64,000 nucleotides of DNA from Acutalibacter sp. 1XD8-36. GTDB taxonomy: Bacteria; Bacillota; Clostridia; Oscillospirales; Acutalibacteraceae. The notes below the pieces were generated by a model, which was not told the origin of the DNA, did not search any database, and saw nothing but the letters and a program-made list of their open reading frames with translations. Made by a program: the position numbers and the translations under genes. Below, piece by piece: positions 17,574 through 27,589 of this stretch (position 1 is the first letter of the stretch; each line of letters starts with the position of its first letter). The stretch spans positions 62,001-126,000 of the forward strand of contig NZ_QZDU01000009.1 in NCBI RefSeq assembly GCF_009917525.1, in the 5' to 3' direction.

Positions 17574-18377
17574 ATGAAAAGACTGAAATTCCCCCACTGG
17601 TCAACCCTTGCGGTTATCCTTATAGCCGCCGTGCTGTTCCTGGCGGCTTTTTATACCCACAGGGAGCATGGGGCTGTGCCCACTGCCGGGGAGATAACCA
17701 ACTGGGGGCTAAGCTTCCAGAAGAAGGGGGAGCCCCCTGTAGCCAACGCCACCGGGGAGTATTTAAGCCAGTTCGACAGTGTGTACTGTATGCCCTCGGA
17801 GGGGAAGACCATCTATATCACCTTTGACGCGGGCTTTGAAAACGGCAACACGGAGGCGATACTTGAGGCGCTGAAAAAGCACGGCGTCAAGGCCACGTTT
17901 TTCCTGGTGGGCAACTACCTTGAGACAGAGCCGGAGCTGGTGCAGAGGATGGTGTCGGAGGGGCATACCGTTGGCAACCACACCTACAGCCACCCGGATA
18001 TGTCCGCCATAGGGGATAAGGAGAGCTTCCGCCAGGAGCTTCAAAGGAACGAGGAGGCCTATAAGAAGATAACAGGGGAGGATATGCCCAAGCTCTACAG
18101 GCCCCCCCAGGGGAAGTTCTGCGAGAGCAACCTGAAGATGGCGAAGGAGCTGGGGTACCGCACGGTGTTCTGGAGCCTTGCCTACGTGGACTGGTACGAA
18201 AACGACCAGCCCACCCATCAGCAGGCCTTTGACAAGCTGATACCAAGGGTGCACCCGGGGGCCGTGGTGCTCCTGCACAGCACGTCCAGAACAAACGGGG
18301 AAATCCTCGACGAGCTGCTCACAAAATGGGAGGAGCTGGGGTATCGCTTCGGGGACCTTTGGAAAGACTTGCAATAA
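17574..18377 (+). CDS. pdaA: Polysaccharide deacetylase, PdaA-like (peptidoglycan)
   Basis: PdaA-type enzymes remove the acetyl group from N-acetylmuramic acid, the step leading to muramic delta-lactam in the spore cortex. The 267 residues have an N-terminal signal anchor (about residues 9-27) and a NodB domain: TFDAGFENGNT (metal-binding aspartate), NHTYSHPD (metal histidines), RPPQGKF and a late LLHSTSRT. ATG at 17574 follows GAAAGGATGTGCTGTA; an upstream in-frame start has no RBS. The PdaA subtype is likely but other membrane-anchored deacetylases are possible. It may belong to the regulon of the divergent two-component system. Confidence 0.88.
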   Translation: MKRLKFPHWSTLAVILIAAVLFLAAFYTHREHGAVPTAGEITNWGLSFQKKGEPPVANATGEYLSQFDSVYCMPSEGKTIYITFDAGFENGNTEAILEALKKHGVKATFFLVGNYLETEPELVQRMVSEGHTVGNHTYSHPDMSAIGDKESFRQELQRNEEAYKKITGEDMPKLYRPPQGKFCESNLKMAKELGYRTVFWSLAYVDWYENDQPTHQQAFDKLIPRVHPGAVVLLHSTSRTNGEILDELLTKWEELGYRFGDLWKDLQ

Positions 18378-18397
18378 GCCCCTCTTTAGGATATAAT
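18369..18397 (+). promoter_or_regulatory. Promoter overlapping the end of the deacetylase gene
   Basis: TTGCAA and TATAAT are separated by 17 bp; the -35 lies in the last codons of the deacetylase. It should drive the next genes. Confidence 0.75.
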
Positions 18398-18447
18398 AGG
18401 GGAAACTCAGCTTGAAAAAATTCTAAAAACACAAAGGAAGTTAAAAG

Positions 18448-18942
18448 ATGGAACATATTGTAGAGGCCCTTGTGCAGCTTTTCAGCCAGACCATCCCCGC
18501 CGAGCTCACCGTGTTCGTGCTGTCCCTTATGCCCATTATAGAGCTGCGGGGAGGGATACTTGCGGCAAAGCTCCTTGACCTGCAGATGCTGCCAGCCTTC
18601 TTCATCTGCCTTGTGGGCACGCTTATACCAACGCCCTTTATACTCCTCTTTATAAACAAGATATTCGGCTGGATGCGCAATACCCGGCTTGTAAAGCTGG
18701 TGGACCGCATGGAGGAGAAGGGCCGAAGCAAGTTCGACAAGATAAACCGCTATAAGACTCTGGGGCTGATGATATTCGTGGCAATACCACTCCCCGGCAC
18801 CGGGGCCTGGACAGGGTCCCTGGCGGCGGCCCTGATGAAGATGGACTTTAAGTCCGCAATGCTCTCCGTGGCCCTGGGGACCCTTATTGCCGACGTGATT
18901 ATGTGCGTGCTCTCCTACGGCCTTTTGGGGCTGGTGCTCTGA
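18448..18942 (+). CDS. Sm_multidrug_ex family membrane protein (COG2426)
   Basis: The 164-residue integral membrane protein has the family's conserved features: LMPIIELRGGILAA near residue 30 and VAIPLPGTGAWTGSLAAAL near residue 110, both in membrane-embedded segments. The family was named for a small multidrug export protein, but its substrate is not established. ACAAAGGAAG precedes the ATG. The stop overlaps the next gene's start (TGATG), so the two are cotranscribed. Confidence 0.88.
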   Translation: MEHIVEALVQLFSQTIPAELTVFVLSLMPIIELRGGILAAKLLDLQMLPAFFICLVGTLIPTPFILLFINKIFGWMRNTRLVKLVDRMEEKGRSKFDKINRYKTLGLMIFVAIPLPGTGAWTGSLAAALMKMDFKSAMLSVALGTLIADVIMCVLSYGLLGLVL

Positions 18943-20135
18943 TGGACTGCCGCGTGGCGGTAATAGGCGCGGGGGCGGCAGGGCTCTTATGCGCCTATAA
19001 GGCGGCGGGCAGGGGCGGCGTGCTCCTGCTGGACGGCAATGAGAAGCCCGGAAGGAAGCTTTTAGCCACTGGCAACGGGCGCTGCAATATTACAAACCTC
19101 AGGCTCTCGCCTGATGACTACTGCGGCGACCCGCTGCTGGGGGACTTTCTCAGGCACTGGCCCGCCGGAAGGCTGACGGATATATTCCGGGAACTGGGCC
19201 TTCTCACCAGGGCCGACAGCGAAGGGAGGGTATACCCCAACAGCCTCCAGGCCGCGGCGGTGGCAGGGGCCCTGGCCTCGGCCTGCCATGAGGCCGGCGT
19301 AAGGGAAGAGTATAGCTTCAGGGCCGTGAAGATAGCCCGGGAGCGCCGGGGGTTTATTATCACCGGGGACAATGGCGGCACGGTCAGGGCCAAATACTGC
19401 GTGCTGGCCTGCGGGGGCCTCGCCTCGCCCGGGCACTCAAGGGGGGAGGGGTACTCCCTTGCAAAGGGCCTTGGGCACAGGGTAACGGAGCTCTCGCCCT
19501 CCCTGGTGGGCCTGAGGGTGAAGGGCAGGTTTACCCGGGCCCTGAAGGGGGTGCGCTGTAAGGCAAGGGCGTCCCTGCGGGCCGGTGGCAGAGAGCTCTG
19601 TGGGGAGAGCGGCGAAGTAATATTCGGGGACGGCTCCGTGTCGGGGATATGCGTTATGGACCTTTCGGCGCATATGCGCGGGCGAAACAATACCGTGCTG
19701 CGCCTGGACATTTTGGAGCATATGGACAGCCGGGAGCTTGAAAATTACCTTAAAAGCCTTGCCCTCGCCCACCCCATGCGCCCTGTGGAGGAGCTGTTCT
19801 CCGGGGCGCTGAACCTGCGGCTGGGGCGGGAGCTGTCGAAGCTCCTGGGCTTTGGGGGCACGCTGGGAGAGCTGGGCCCCGGGGATATAAAGAGGGCGGC
19901 GGGCATGGCGAAGGGGCTGGACCTGCCGGTGGAGGGCACGCTGGGCTGGGAACAGGCCCAGGTAACGGCAGGAGGCGTGCCCTTATGTGAGATAGACCTT
20001 GGGACTATGGAATCCAGGATATGCCCGGGGCTTTATATCTGCGGGGAGCTGCTGGACGCCGACGGGCGCTGCGGGGGCTATAACCTGCACTGGGCCTTCT
20101 GCACCGGCGCCGCTGCCGGGGAGCAGCTGGGCTGA
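18942..20135 (+). CDS. HI0933/YhiN-family flavoprotein
   Basis: This is a 397-residue NAD(P)/FAD-dependent oxidoreductase of unknown substrate. The N-terminus has the dinucleotide motif VIGAGAAGLL and the family signature GRKLLATGNGRCNITN, and the C-terminus ends with CGELLDADGRCGGYNLHWAF, the FAD-closing motif of this family. ATG at 18942 overlaps the preceding stop by one base. Members are widespread and unassigned biochemically. Confidence 0.92.
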   Translation: MDCRVAVIGAGAAGLLCAYKAAGRGGVLLLDGNEKPGRKLLATGNGRCNITNLRLSPDDYCGDPLLGDFLRHWPAGRLTDIFRELGLLTRADSEGRVYPNSLQAAAVAGALASACHEAGVREEYSFRAVKIARERRGFIITGDNGGTVRAKYCVLACGGLASPGHSRGEGYSLAKGLGHRVTELSPSLVGLRVKGRFTRALKGVRCKARASLRAGGRELCGESGEVIFGDGSVSGICVMDLSAHMRGRNNTVLRLDILEHMDSRELENYLKSLALAHPMRPVEELFSGALNLRLGRELSKLLGFGGTLGELGPGDIKRAAGMAKGLDLPVEGTLGWEQAQVTAGGVPLCEIDLGTMESRICPGLYICGELLDADGRCGGYNLHWAFCTGAAAGEQLG

Positions 20136-20159
20136 GCTTATTAAAAGGGGATGGGTAAA

Positions 20160-21749
20160 ATGCTTCACATAGCAAACCTGCACCTGGGGCTGGGCTTCAC
20201 CGGGGAGGAGCTGAGGAGGGCGGCGGCAAAAAAGCTCCGGCTGCCGGAGGGCGCCGTAATAAGGGTCGAGCTTGCTAAAAAGTCGGTGGACGCCCGGAAA
20301 AAGGACAGGGTGCATTTTGTCTGCGCTGTCCGGGCGGAGGTGGACACGGACGAGGGCAGGCTTGTCCGCAGGCTGAAGGACAGCGGGGTGCGCATTGCCG
20401 GGCCCTATGAGTTCCGGCTCCCGGCGGGGCCGAAGGCGGAGCTGCCGCCGGTGGTGGCGGGCTTCGGGCCCGGGGGGATGTTCGCGGGGCTGCTGTTGGC
20501 CCGGTGCGGGCATAGGCCCATAATAATCGAGCGGGGCCAGCCGGTAGAGGCGCGCCAAAGGGCTGTGGAGAACTTTTGGGAGAAGGGGGAGCTTGACCCG
20601 GAGAGCAACGTCCAGTTCGGCGAGGGCGGGGCCGGGGCCTTCTCCGACGGCAAGCTCACCACCGGCACCGGGGACGGGCGCATAAGGTACGTCCTGGAGG
20701 AGCTGGCTGCAGCCGGAGCGCCCGAGGAGATACTCACCGACGCAAAGCCCCATATAGGCACAGACCGGCTACCGGAGGTTGTGAAAAACATCAGGGAGAG
20801 GATAATCTCCCTGGGCGGTCAGGTGCTGTTTGAAACCCGGCTTACGGATATTATTACGGCTGGCGGCAGGGTCACAGGGGTGAAGCTGCAGTCCCGGGAG
20901 GGGGAGCGGGTGATACCCTGTGAAAAGCTCATACTGGCTGTGGGCCACAGCGCCAGGGACATCTTTGAGCTGCTCCATAAAAAGGGGCTGCCCCTCTCGG
21001 CAAAGCCTTTCTCCGTGGGGGTGCGCATAGAGCACCCGGCGGAGCTTATAGACCGGGCCCAGTACGGCTCCTTCGCGGGGCACCCGGCGCTGGGGGCGGC
21101 GGACTATAAGCTTAGCTGCCACCTGGGCAGCGGGCGGGGGGTCTATACCTTCTGTATGTGCCCCGGAGGCACGGTCACGGGCGCGGCCTCGGAGCCCGGG
21201 GGCATAGTTACAAACGGCATGAGCCCCTGGGCCCGGGACGGGGCGAACAGCAACGCGGCCCTGCTGGTGGGCGTCGGCCCCGGGGACTTCGGGTCTGAGG
21301 GGGCGCTTGCCGGGGTGGAGTACCAGCGGAGGATTGAGCGGCTGGCCTATGGATATGCCGGGGGGTACCGGGCCCCGGCCCAGCGGGTGGCGGACTTTAT
21401 GGAGAGGCGGGCGAGCACTGGCTTTGGCTCCGTGCTGCCGACCTACCGGCCCGGGGTGGCGCCGGGGGATATCTCCTGCTGCCTGCCGGAGCATATATGC
21501 GGGCCCCTAAGGGAGGCCCTGCCCATACTGGGGCGGCAGCTAAAGGGCTTTGACAGCGGCGACGCGGTGCTCACGGCGCCGGAGACCAGAAGCTCCTCCC
21601 CGGTGAGGGTGCTGCGGGGGGAGGACATGCAGTCCCCGGGGCTTCGGGGACTGTTCCCCTGCGGGGAGGGGGCCGGGTACGCGGGGGGTATCGTCTCGGC
21701 GGCGGTGGACGGGCTCAGGTGCGCCCAGGCTGCGGCAGAGGGACGTTAG
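20160..21749 (+). CDS. COG2509 FAD-dependent dehydrogenase
   Basis: This 529-residue flavoprotein of the COG2509 family has a small N-terminal domain typical of the family (HIANLHLGLGFTGEELRRA), then the FAD motif VVAGFGPGGMFAGLLLA near residue 100 and VQFGEGGAGAFSDGKL further on. The closing motif is FPCGEGAGYAGGIVSAAVDGLR. ATG at 20160 is nine bases from AAAAGGGG; another ATG at 20151 touches the RBS and is unlikely. It follows the YhiN-like gene by 24 nt, so two distinct orphan flavoproteins share an operon. No substrate is known. Confidence 0.9.
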   Translation: MLHIANLHLGLGFTGEELRRAAAKKLRLPEGAVIRVELAKKSVDARKKDRVHFVCAVRAEVDTDEGRLVRRLKDSGVRIAGPYEFRLPAGPKAELPPVVAGFGPGGMFAGLLLARCGHRPIIIERGQPVEARQRAVENFWEKGELDPESNVQFGEGGAGAFSDGKLTTGTGDGRIRYVLEELAAAGAPEEILTDAKPHIGTDRLPEVVKNIRERIISLGGQVLFETRLTDIITAGGRVTGVKLQSREGERVIPCEKLILAVGHSARDIFELLHKKGLPLSAKPFSVGVRIEHPAELIDRAQYGSFAGHPALGAADYKLSCHLGSGRGVYTFCMCPGGTVTGAASEPGGIVTNGMSPWARDGANSNAALLVGVGPGDFGSEGALAGVEYQRRIERLAYGYAGGYRAPAQRVADFMERRASTGFGSVLPTYRPGVAPGDISCCLPEHICGPLREALPILGRQLKGFDSGDAVLTAPETRSSSPVRVLRGEDMQSPGLRGLFPCGEGAGYAGGIVSAAVDGLRCAQAAAEGR

Positions 21750-21752
21750 AGC

Positions 21753-21781
21753 TTGCAAGTTCCCCTCTTCCGTGGTACAAT
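21753..21781 (+). promoter_or_regulatory. Promoter of recJ-rel
   Basis: TTGCAA and TACAAT are separated by 17 bp; the -35 starts 4 nt after the preceding stop. Confidence 0.75.
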
Positions 21782-21826
21782 ATACTTTTAAGGACAGGCG
21801 AGAACACTGGGAGTGGGGATGATACC

Positions 21827-23875
21827 GTGAACCTGAAGCTATGGGATATTCCGGCGGTGGACAAGGTGAAAACTGTGGAGCTGGCGAAGAAATGCGGCGT
21901 AGAGCCGCTTTTAGCGGCCCTTCTGCGGGCAAGGGGGATGGACACGCCTGAGAAGGTCTCGGGCTTTCTTGGCGCCGGTGAGTTTTCGGACCCATTTAAT
22001 ATGAAGGACATGGACAGGGCCTCCTCCCGCATACGCCTGGCTGTGGACAATTTTGAGCATATAGCCGTATACGGCGACTATGATATGGACGGCCTCTCCT
22101 CCACCTCAATGCTCTATACCTACCTTCAGGACAAGGGGGCGAATGTGTCGTACTATATCCCCCGGCGGGACATTGAGGGCTATGGAATGAATATGGGCGC
22201 GGTGGACACACTCTCAAAGGAGGGGGTGGACCTGATAGTCACCGTGGACAACGGCGTTGCGGCCAATAAGGAGATAGCCTACGCCAAGTCCCTGGGGATG
22301 GATGTGGTCGTCACCGACCACCACCAGCCCCAGGGCGCCCTGCCCGACGCGCCCCTTGTAAACCCCCATAGGGAGGACGATGAGAGCGGGCTCACATATC
22401 TCTGCGGGGCTGGGGTGGTACTAAAGCTCCTGATGGCCCTTGAGGGGGACATAGAGGCGGTGGCAAAGCGGTATATTGACCTGGCGGCCCTTGGCACCGT
22501 GGGGGATTCGGTGGAGCTTATAGGGGAAAACCGGCTGATAGTGAGCCGTGGCCTTGAAAGCATGGAGAAAAGGGAGCGCCCGGGGCTTGCGGCCCTGCTG
22601 GGGGAGGACCCTGTCACCTCCACAAAGCTCTCCTTCGGCGTTATACCCTGCCTGAACTCCCCGGGCAGGATAGGCACGCCGGACAGCACCGTGCGACTGC
22701 TGACCCACCAGGACCGGGAGAGCGCCAGGATTCTTGCCGAGGACATCCAGGAGGAGAACCTTGCCAGGAAGGAAATGATGGACAGGGTCATAGAGGCGGC
22801 GCAGGAGGCGCTGGAAAGCCGCCCGGAGCTCATGTATGACCGGGTGCTGGTGGTATGGGGAGAGGGCTGGCACCACGGCCTGGTGGGCCTTGTGGCGGGC
22901 AGGCTCTCGGAGCTGTACGGCAAGCCGGCGATAGTGCTGTCCGTTATAGACGGCGAGGCCCGGGGCAGCGGCAGGAGCATAGAGGGCTTCGACATATTCC
23001 GGGCGGTAACAAAGTGCGGGGACCTGCTCATACACCACGGGGGGCACCCCATGGCGGCGGGGCTGACCCTGTCCCCGGAAAACCTGGAGGAGTTCAGGCG
23101 GCGTATAAACAGGTACGCAAGGGAGGAGTCCCCCGAAATGCCCTTCCCGGTCCTGGGCCTGGACTGCACCCTGCAGGGGAGGGCCCTTGCCCTGGAAAGC
23201 TGCCGGGCCTTCGCGCCCATGGAGCCCTTCGGGGTGGGCAACCCCACCCCGGCCTTTGCGGTGATGGGGGCCACCCTGGCGGATATCAGGGGCTTTGGAA
23301 GGGGGAACCACTGCGAGCTCACCTGCAGGAGCGGCAGCGCCTCCTTTAAGTGCAAGCTCTTTAAGGTGAGGCCCGAGGAGATACCATACCCCCTGGGCTC
23401 TGCGGTTGACCTGGCGGTGAATCTGGAGGAGAACTACTATAGGGGCAGTGTAAGCCTGTCAGTCCAGGTGAGGGACATGCGCCTCAGCGGGCTGGACCGC
23501 CTGGAGTGCCTGAGGGACTACAGGACCTATGAGAAATTTAAGCGCGGTGAGCCCCTCCTCCCCCGGGAGGCGGAGCGCCTGCGCCCGGACAGGGACCGGC
23601 TGGCGGCGGTGTATACGCTGCTGCCAAGGGTCAAGGGGCCGGGGCTCGGGCTGGAGGAGCTGGTGCTGCGCCTTGAAAAGAGCGGGCTCAATATGGGTAT
23701 GCTGCTCTTCGGCCTGGAGGTGCTAAAGGAGCGGGGGCTCATAGACTATAGGGTGCGGGGAAATATGCTCGAGGCCTGGAGGCTGCCGGTGAAGGGGAGG
23801 TCGGACATCACCCTGTCCCCCCTTTTCAGGGAGCTTTCGGGGCTTGCCGAAAAAGACGGACAAGAAAAGGAGTGA
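21827..23875 (+). CDS. recJ: Single-stranded-DNA-specific exonuclease RecJ
   Basis: RecJ degrades single-stranded DNA 5' to 3' in recombination and mismatch repair. The 682 residues have the DHH motifs YGDYDMDGLSST, VTVDNGVA and VVTDHHQPQG, and the DHHA1 portion with HHGGHPMAAGLTL and PFGVGNPTP. A C-terminal extension follows the OB-like domain, as in Gram-positive RecJ. The GTG start at 21827 has GGGGA upstream; the longer open frame runs through the promoter. rel follows 6 nt after the stop. Confidence 0.95.
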   Translation: MNLKLWDIPAVDKVKTVELAKKCGVEPLLAALLRARGMDTPEKVSGFLGAGEFSDPFNMKDMDRASSRIRLAVDNFEHIAVYGDYDMDGLSSTSMLYTYLQDKGANVSYYIPRRDIEGYGMNMGAVDTLSKEGVDLIVTVDNGVAANKEIAYAKSLGMDVVVTDHHQPQGALPDAPLVNPHREDDESGLTYLCGAGVVLKLLMALEGDIEAVAKRYIDLAALGTVGDSVELIGENRLIVSRGLESMEKRERPGLAALLGEDPVTSTKLSFGVIPCLNSPGRIGTPDSTVRLLTHQDRESARILAEDIQEENLARKEMMDRVIEAAQEALESRPELMYDRVLVVWGEGWHHGLVGLVAGRLSELYGKPAIVLSVIDGEARGSGRSIEGFDIFRAVTKCGDLLIHHGGHPMAAGLTLSPENLEEFRRRINRYAREESPEMPFPVLGLDCTLQGRALALESCRAFAPMEPFGVGNPTPAFAVMGATLADIRGFGRGNHCELTCRSGSASFKCKLFKVRPEEIPYPLGSAVDLAVNLEENYYRGSVSLSVQVRDMRLSGLDRLECLRDYRTYEKFKRGEPLLPREAERLRPDRDRLAAVYTLLPRVKGPGLGLEELVLRLEKSGLNMGMLLFGLEVLKERGLIDYRVRGNMLEAWRLPVKGRSDITLSPLFRELSGLAEKDGQEKE

Positions 23876-23881
23876 GCAAAA

Positions 23882-26083
23882 GTGCCGGATGTTAGACAGA
23901 TAAGCGCCTATGAGGAGCTGCAGGCCATTGTAAAGGAGAGCGGCAAGGAATTTGACCGGGAGCTTATAGCGGACGCGTACCTTCTGGCGGACCGCAAGCA
24001 TAGGGGACAGAAGCGGAGCTCCGGGGAGCCCTATATCATACACCCCCTGTCCGTGGCGGCTATCTTAGTTGACCTGGGCATGGACACCCAGTCTGTGGTG
24101 GCGGGGCTCCTCCACGATGTGGTGGAGGACACGGACTGCACGCTGGAGGACATAACCCAGGAGTTCGGCAGGGAGGTCGCCCTGCTTATAGACGGGGTCA
24201 CAAAGCTTGATAGGATACCCTTCTCCTCAAAGGAGGAGGAGCAGGCCGAGAACCTTCGGAAAATGCTCATGGCAATGGCCCAGGATATCAGGGTGATAAT
24301 CATAAAGTTTGCGGACCGTATGCACAACCTGTCCACCCTGGAGTTCATGTCCCCCCAGAAGCAGCGGGACAAGGCCAGGGAGTGCCTGGAGGTGTACGCG
24401 CCCATAGCCCACCGACTGGGTATGCGCATGGTGAAGGAGACCATGGAGGACGTGTCCCTTATGTACCTGGACCCGGCGGCCTATAATGAGATAGACGGCC
24501 ACCTGGAGTCCCGCAGCAAGACCAGGGGCCAGTTTATAGGGGGGCTGCGCTCCCAGCTCAGGGAGCGCATAGAGCCCGCCCTGGGCCATGAGATATATAT
24601 TGAGGGCCGGGTCAAGAGCAAATACAGCATTTACCGCAAGATGTTCATAGGCGGCAAGGACTTTGAGGAGATATACGACGTCTTCGCCATGCGGGTGATA
24701 GTGGACACCATTGAGGACTGCTATAATGTATTAGGCATAGTCCACGACATGTTCACCCCCCTGCCCAACAGGTTTAAGGACTATATCTCCACCCCAAAGC
24801 CCAATATGTACCAGTCCCTGCACACCACGGTGATAACCAAGGCCGGGGTGCCCTTCGAGGTGCAGATACGCACCTGGGAAATGCACCAGACCGCCGAGTA
24901 CGGCATAGCGGCCCACTGGAAGTATAAGCTGGGCATGTCCAGAAAGCAGTCCGACAGCCGCTCCCTGGACGAGAGGCTCTCCTGGATACGCCAGATGCTT
25001 GAGAACCAGGCGGACACCGAGGACGTGACGGACCTGGTGCACTCCATTAAATCCGACCTGATACCCGAGGAGGTATTCGTGTTTACCCCCAAGGGGGACG
25101 TGATAAACCTGCCCCAGGGCTCAAGCGTTATAGACTTCGCCTATGCCATACACAGCGCCGTGGGCAACAGGATGATAGGGGCGAAGGTGGATAAGCGGAT
25201 AGTCCCTCTGGACTATAAGGTGAAGACAGGGGAGATAATAGAGGTGCTCACAAGCAAGGAGACCAGGGGCCCCAACAGGGACTGGCTCACCATGGTGCGC
25301 ACCAGCGAGGCCAGGAGCAAGATTAGGGCCTGGTTTAAAAAGGAGCGCCGGGAGGAAAATATAGTGGAGGGCAAGGCGGAGCTTGAGCGGGAGCTCAGGC
25401 GCAGCAGTATCTCCATGAGCCCGGAGCTGATGAACTATATGGTGGAGAGCGTGGGCAAGCGGCACAACTGCTCCACCGCCGACGACCTGTACGCGGCCAT
25501 AGGCTACGGCGGGGTGCAGCTCTGGAAGGTCATGCCCCGTATCCGGGAGGAATACCAGCGCATTGCAAAGTCCGGCCTGCCCCAGGAGCCCCCGGCTGTG
25601 GTAAGCGCCCCGGCAAAGGCAAAGAAGGTCTCCGGGGGCGTGCTGGTGGAGGGGATGGACAACTGCCTTACAAAGCTCTCCCGCTGCTGCAACCCCCTGC
25701 CGGGGGACGATATCATCGGCTTTATCACCAGGGGCTTCGGGGTGTCCATACACAAGCGCAGCTGCCGTAACGTCCCCCGGGACCTTACGGACTGCCCGGA
25801 GCCCGAGCGCTGGGTAAACGCCTACTGGGAGGGCGAGGTGAGGGACGACTTCAAGTCCACCCTGCACATAGTGGCCCTGGACCGGGGCGGGCTGCTGCTG
25901 GACGTGACCCAGCAGCTCAGCGCGCTGAATATCTTTATCCATACCCTCAACTGCCGCCAGGAGAAGGGCGGGCCAAACGCGGTGATATCTGCAACGGTGT
26001 CTATAAGCGGCCTGCCCCAGCTCCAGAGCATTATCGACAGGCTCTCAAGGGTCAAGGGGGTAATATCCATTGACAGGACCTGA
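23882..26083 (+). CDS. rel: Bifunctional (p)ppGpp synthetase/hydrolase Rel
   Basis: Rel makes and degrades the stringent-response alarmone. The 733 residues match the long RSH type: HD hydrolase domain (LHDVVEDTDCTLEDI, then FADRMHNL), synthetase domain (SKYSIYRKM, DVFAMRVI, YQSLHTTV), a TGS domain (EVFVFTPKGDVINLP), a zinc/helical region with CCNPLPGDDI, and a C-terminal ACT domain. Key residues of both catalytic domains appear intact, so it should be truly bifunctional. The GTG start follows AAAAGGAGTGAGCAAAA. recJ, rel and hemZ in series is a common clostridial order. Confidence 0.96.
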   Translation: MPDVRQISAYEELQAIVKESGKEFDRELIADAYLLADRKHRGQKRSSGEPYIIHPLSVAAILVDLGMDTQSVVAGLLHDVVEDTDCTLEDITQEFGREVALLIDGVTKLDRIPFSSKEEEQAENLRKMLMAMAQDIRVIIIKFADRMHNLSTLEFMSPQKQRDKARECLEVYAPIAHRLGMRMVKETMEDVSLMYLDPAAYNEIDGHLESRSKTRGQFIGGLRSQLRERIEPALGHEIYIEGRVKSKYSIYRKMFIGGKDFEEIYDVFAMRVIVDTIEDCYNVLGIVHDMFTPLPNRFKDYISTPKPNMYQSLHTTVITKAGVPFEVQIRTWEMHQTAEYGIAAHWKYKLGMSRKQSDSRSLDERLSWIRQMLENQADTEDVTDLVHSIKSDLIPEEVFVFTPKGDVINLPQGSSVIDFAYAIHSAVGNRMIGAKVDKRIVPLDYKVKTGEIIEVLTSKETRGPNRDWLTMVRTSEARSKIRAWFKKERREENIVEGKAELERELRRSSISMSPELMNYMVESVGKRHNCSTADDLYAAIGYGGVQLWKVMPRIREEYQRIAKSGLPQEPPAVVSAPAKAKKVSGGVLVEGMDNCLTKLSRCCNPLPGDDIIGFITRGFGVSIHKRSCRNVPRDLTDCPEPERWVNAYWEGEVRDDFKSTLHIVALDRGGLLLDVTQQLSALNIFIHTLNCRQEKGGPNAVISATVSISGLPQLQSIIDRLSRVKGVISIDRT

Positions 26084-26119
26084 GGGGGATAAGGGAGGAT
26101 ACAGAAAGGGGATGGGCAT

Positions 26120-27589
26120 ATGCTCCTTAAAATGACCGGACATAGCTACCGCTTCGAGTGTGAGAACCTCTGCCGGGTGTTCTTTCCATACAGCCCTGTC
26201 CGGGTGGCGGAGGGCACGGAGCCCGGCCCCGGGGAGCCCTGGGCCGAGGCCGCCATGGAGGAGGGCGGCGCGGGCTGGGCATACGCCGTTAGGGCCTCTG
26301 ACGGGGAGAGGGAGCTTTCCCGGACCTTCACGGCCCCGGAGCCGGACGAGTACCATATGACAAGGCTCCTTTTTGACACGCTGTCGGAGCTCACCGGCAT
26401 AAGGCCTGCCTGGGGAATGCTCACAGGGGTGCACCCTGTAAAGCTGCTGCGCCAGCACGTGGAGCGCCTGGGGCCCGGGGCCGGGACTGAGGACTTCAGG
26501 GAGAAGTGGCTTGTGAGCGAAGCCCGGACGGAGCTGGCGGGCCGGGTGCTGAGGGCCCAGCGCCAGGCGGTAGAGGAACTTCGCCCCGACGACTACAGCT
26601 TATATGTGGGCATACCCTTCTGCCCCACCCGATGTGCCTACTGCTCCTTTATTTCCCAGGACATGGCCCACGCAAAAAAGGCCGTGGGGCCCTATCTGGA
26701 GCTGCTGGACCTTGAGCTTGAGCGGGCGGCCAAAATCGCCGGGGAGCTGGGGCTTCGGCTCATATCGGTGTATATTGGCGGCGGCACACCCACCACCCTC
26801 AGCGCGGAGCAGCTCTCGAGGCTCTGCGGCAGGATACGCGCGACCTTCCCCATGGAGCACTGCCAGGAGTTTACCGTTGAGGCCGGGCGGCCCGACACCC
26901 TGACTATGGAGAAGCTTCTGGCCCTGAAGGGGGCCGGCGTGGGGCGAATAAGCATAAACCCCCAGACCATGTCCGACAGGGTGCTGGAGAATATAGGGCG
27001 GCGGCACACGGCCCGGGACGTTGTGGAGGGCTTCGGCCTTGCGCGCAGGGCGGGGTTTACGGATATAAACGCCGACCTGATAGTGGGCCTCCCCGGGGAC
27101 AGCCCCGAGGGCTTTGAGGAGACCCTCGAGCAGGTGCTGGGGCTGTCCCCCACGAACATCACGGTGCACTCCCTGGCTATAAAGCGCAGCGCGGAGCTTG
27201 TGACAGACGAGGGGGCGCTGAGCCTTCACAGGCGCCCTGAGGCGGCGGCGCGGATGATGGACCACGCGATAGTCAGGCTCACAAAAGCGGGCTTTGAGCC
27301 ATATTATCTTTACAGGCAGACCCGTATGGCAGGGAACCTCGAGAACACCGGCTGGGCAAGGCCGGGCAGCGCCTGCCGGTACAATATCTACACAATGGAC
27401 GAATCCGGCACGGTGATAGCCTGCGGGGCCGGGGGCGTCACCAAGCTGAAGGACCCGTACTCCCAAGACCTGAAGCGGGTTTTTAACTTTAAATACCCCT
27501 TTGAGTACATCTCCCGCCACAGGGAAATCCTAGAGAGAAAGGACGGCATAAAGGAAATCTATGAGCAATTTCGCCAGCGGCTATATTAA
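26120..27589 (+). CDS. hemZ: Oxygen-independent coproporphyrinogen dehydrogenase HemZ
   Basis: HemZ belongs to the HemN-like radical SAM family linked to haem synthesis, though several HemN-like proteins have other roles. The 489 residues have an N-terminal extension of about 160 residues typical of HemZ, then the cluster motif PFCPTRCAYCSF (CxxxCxxC), the GGGTPT motif and INPQTMSDRVL. No other haem biosynthesis gene is in the window, so a true coproporphyrinogen role is not proven. Its 3' end overlaps the next gene by 29 bp. Confidence 0.9.
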   Translation: MLLKMTGHSYRFECENLCRVFFPYSPVRVAEGTEPGPGEPWAEAAMEEGGAGWAYAVRASDGERELSRTFTAPEPDEYHMTRLLFDTLSELTGIRPAWGMLTGVHPVKLLRQHVERLGPGAGTEDFREKWLVSEARTELAGRVLRAQRQAVEELRPDDYSLYVGIPFCPTRCAYCSFISQDMAHAKKAVGPYLELLDLELERAAKIAGELGLRLISVYIGGGTPTTLSAEQLSRLCGRIRATFPMEHCQEFTVEAGRPDTLTMEKLLALKGAGVGRISINPQTMSDRVLENIGRRHTARDVVEGFGLARRAGFTDINADLIVGLPGDSPEGFEETLEQVLGLSPTNITVHSLAIKRSAELVTDEGALSLHRRPEAAARMMDHAIVRLTKAGFEPYYLYRQTRMAGNLENTGWARPGSACRYNIYTMDESGTVIACGAGGVTKLKDPYSQDLKRVFNFKYPFEYISRHREILERKDGIKEIYEQFRQRLY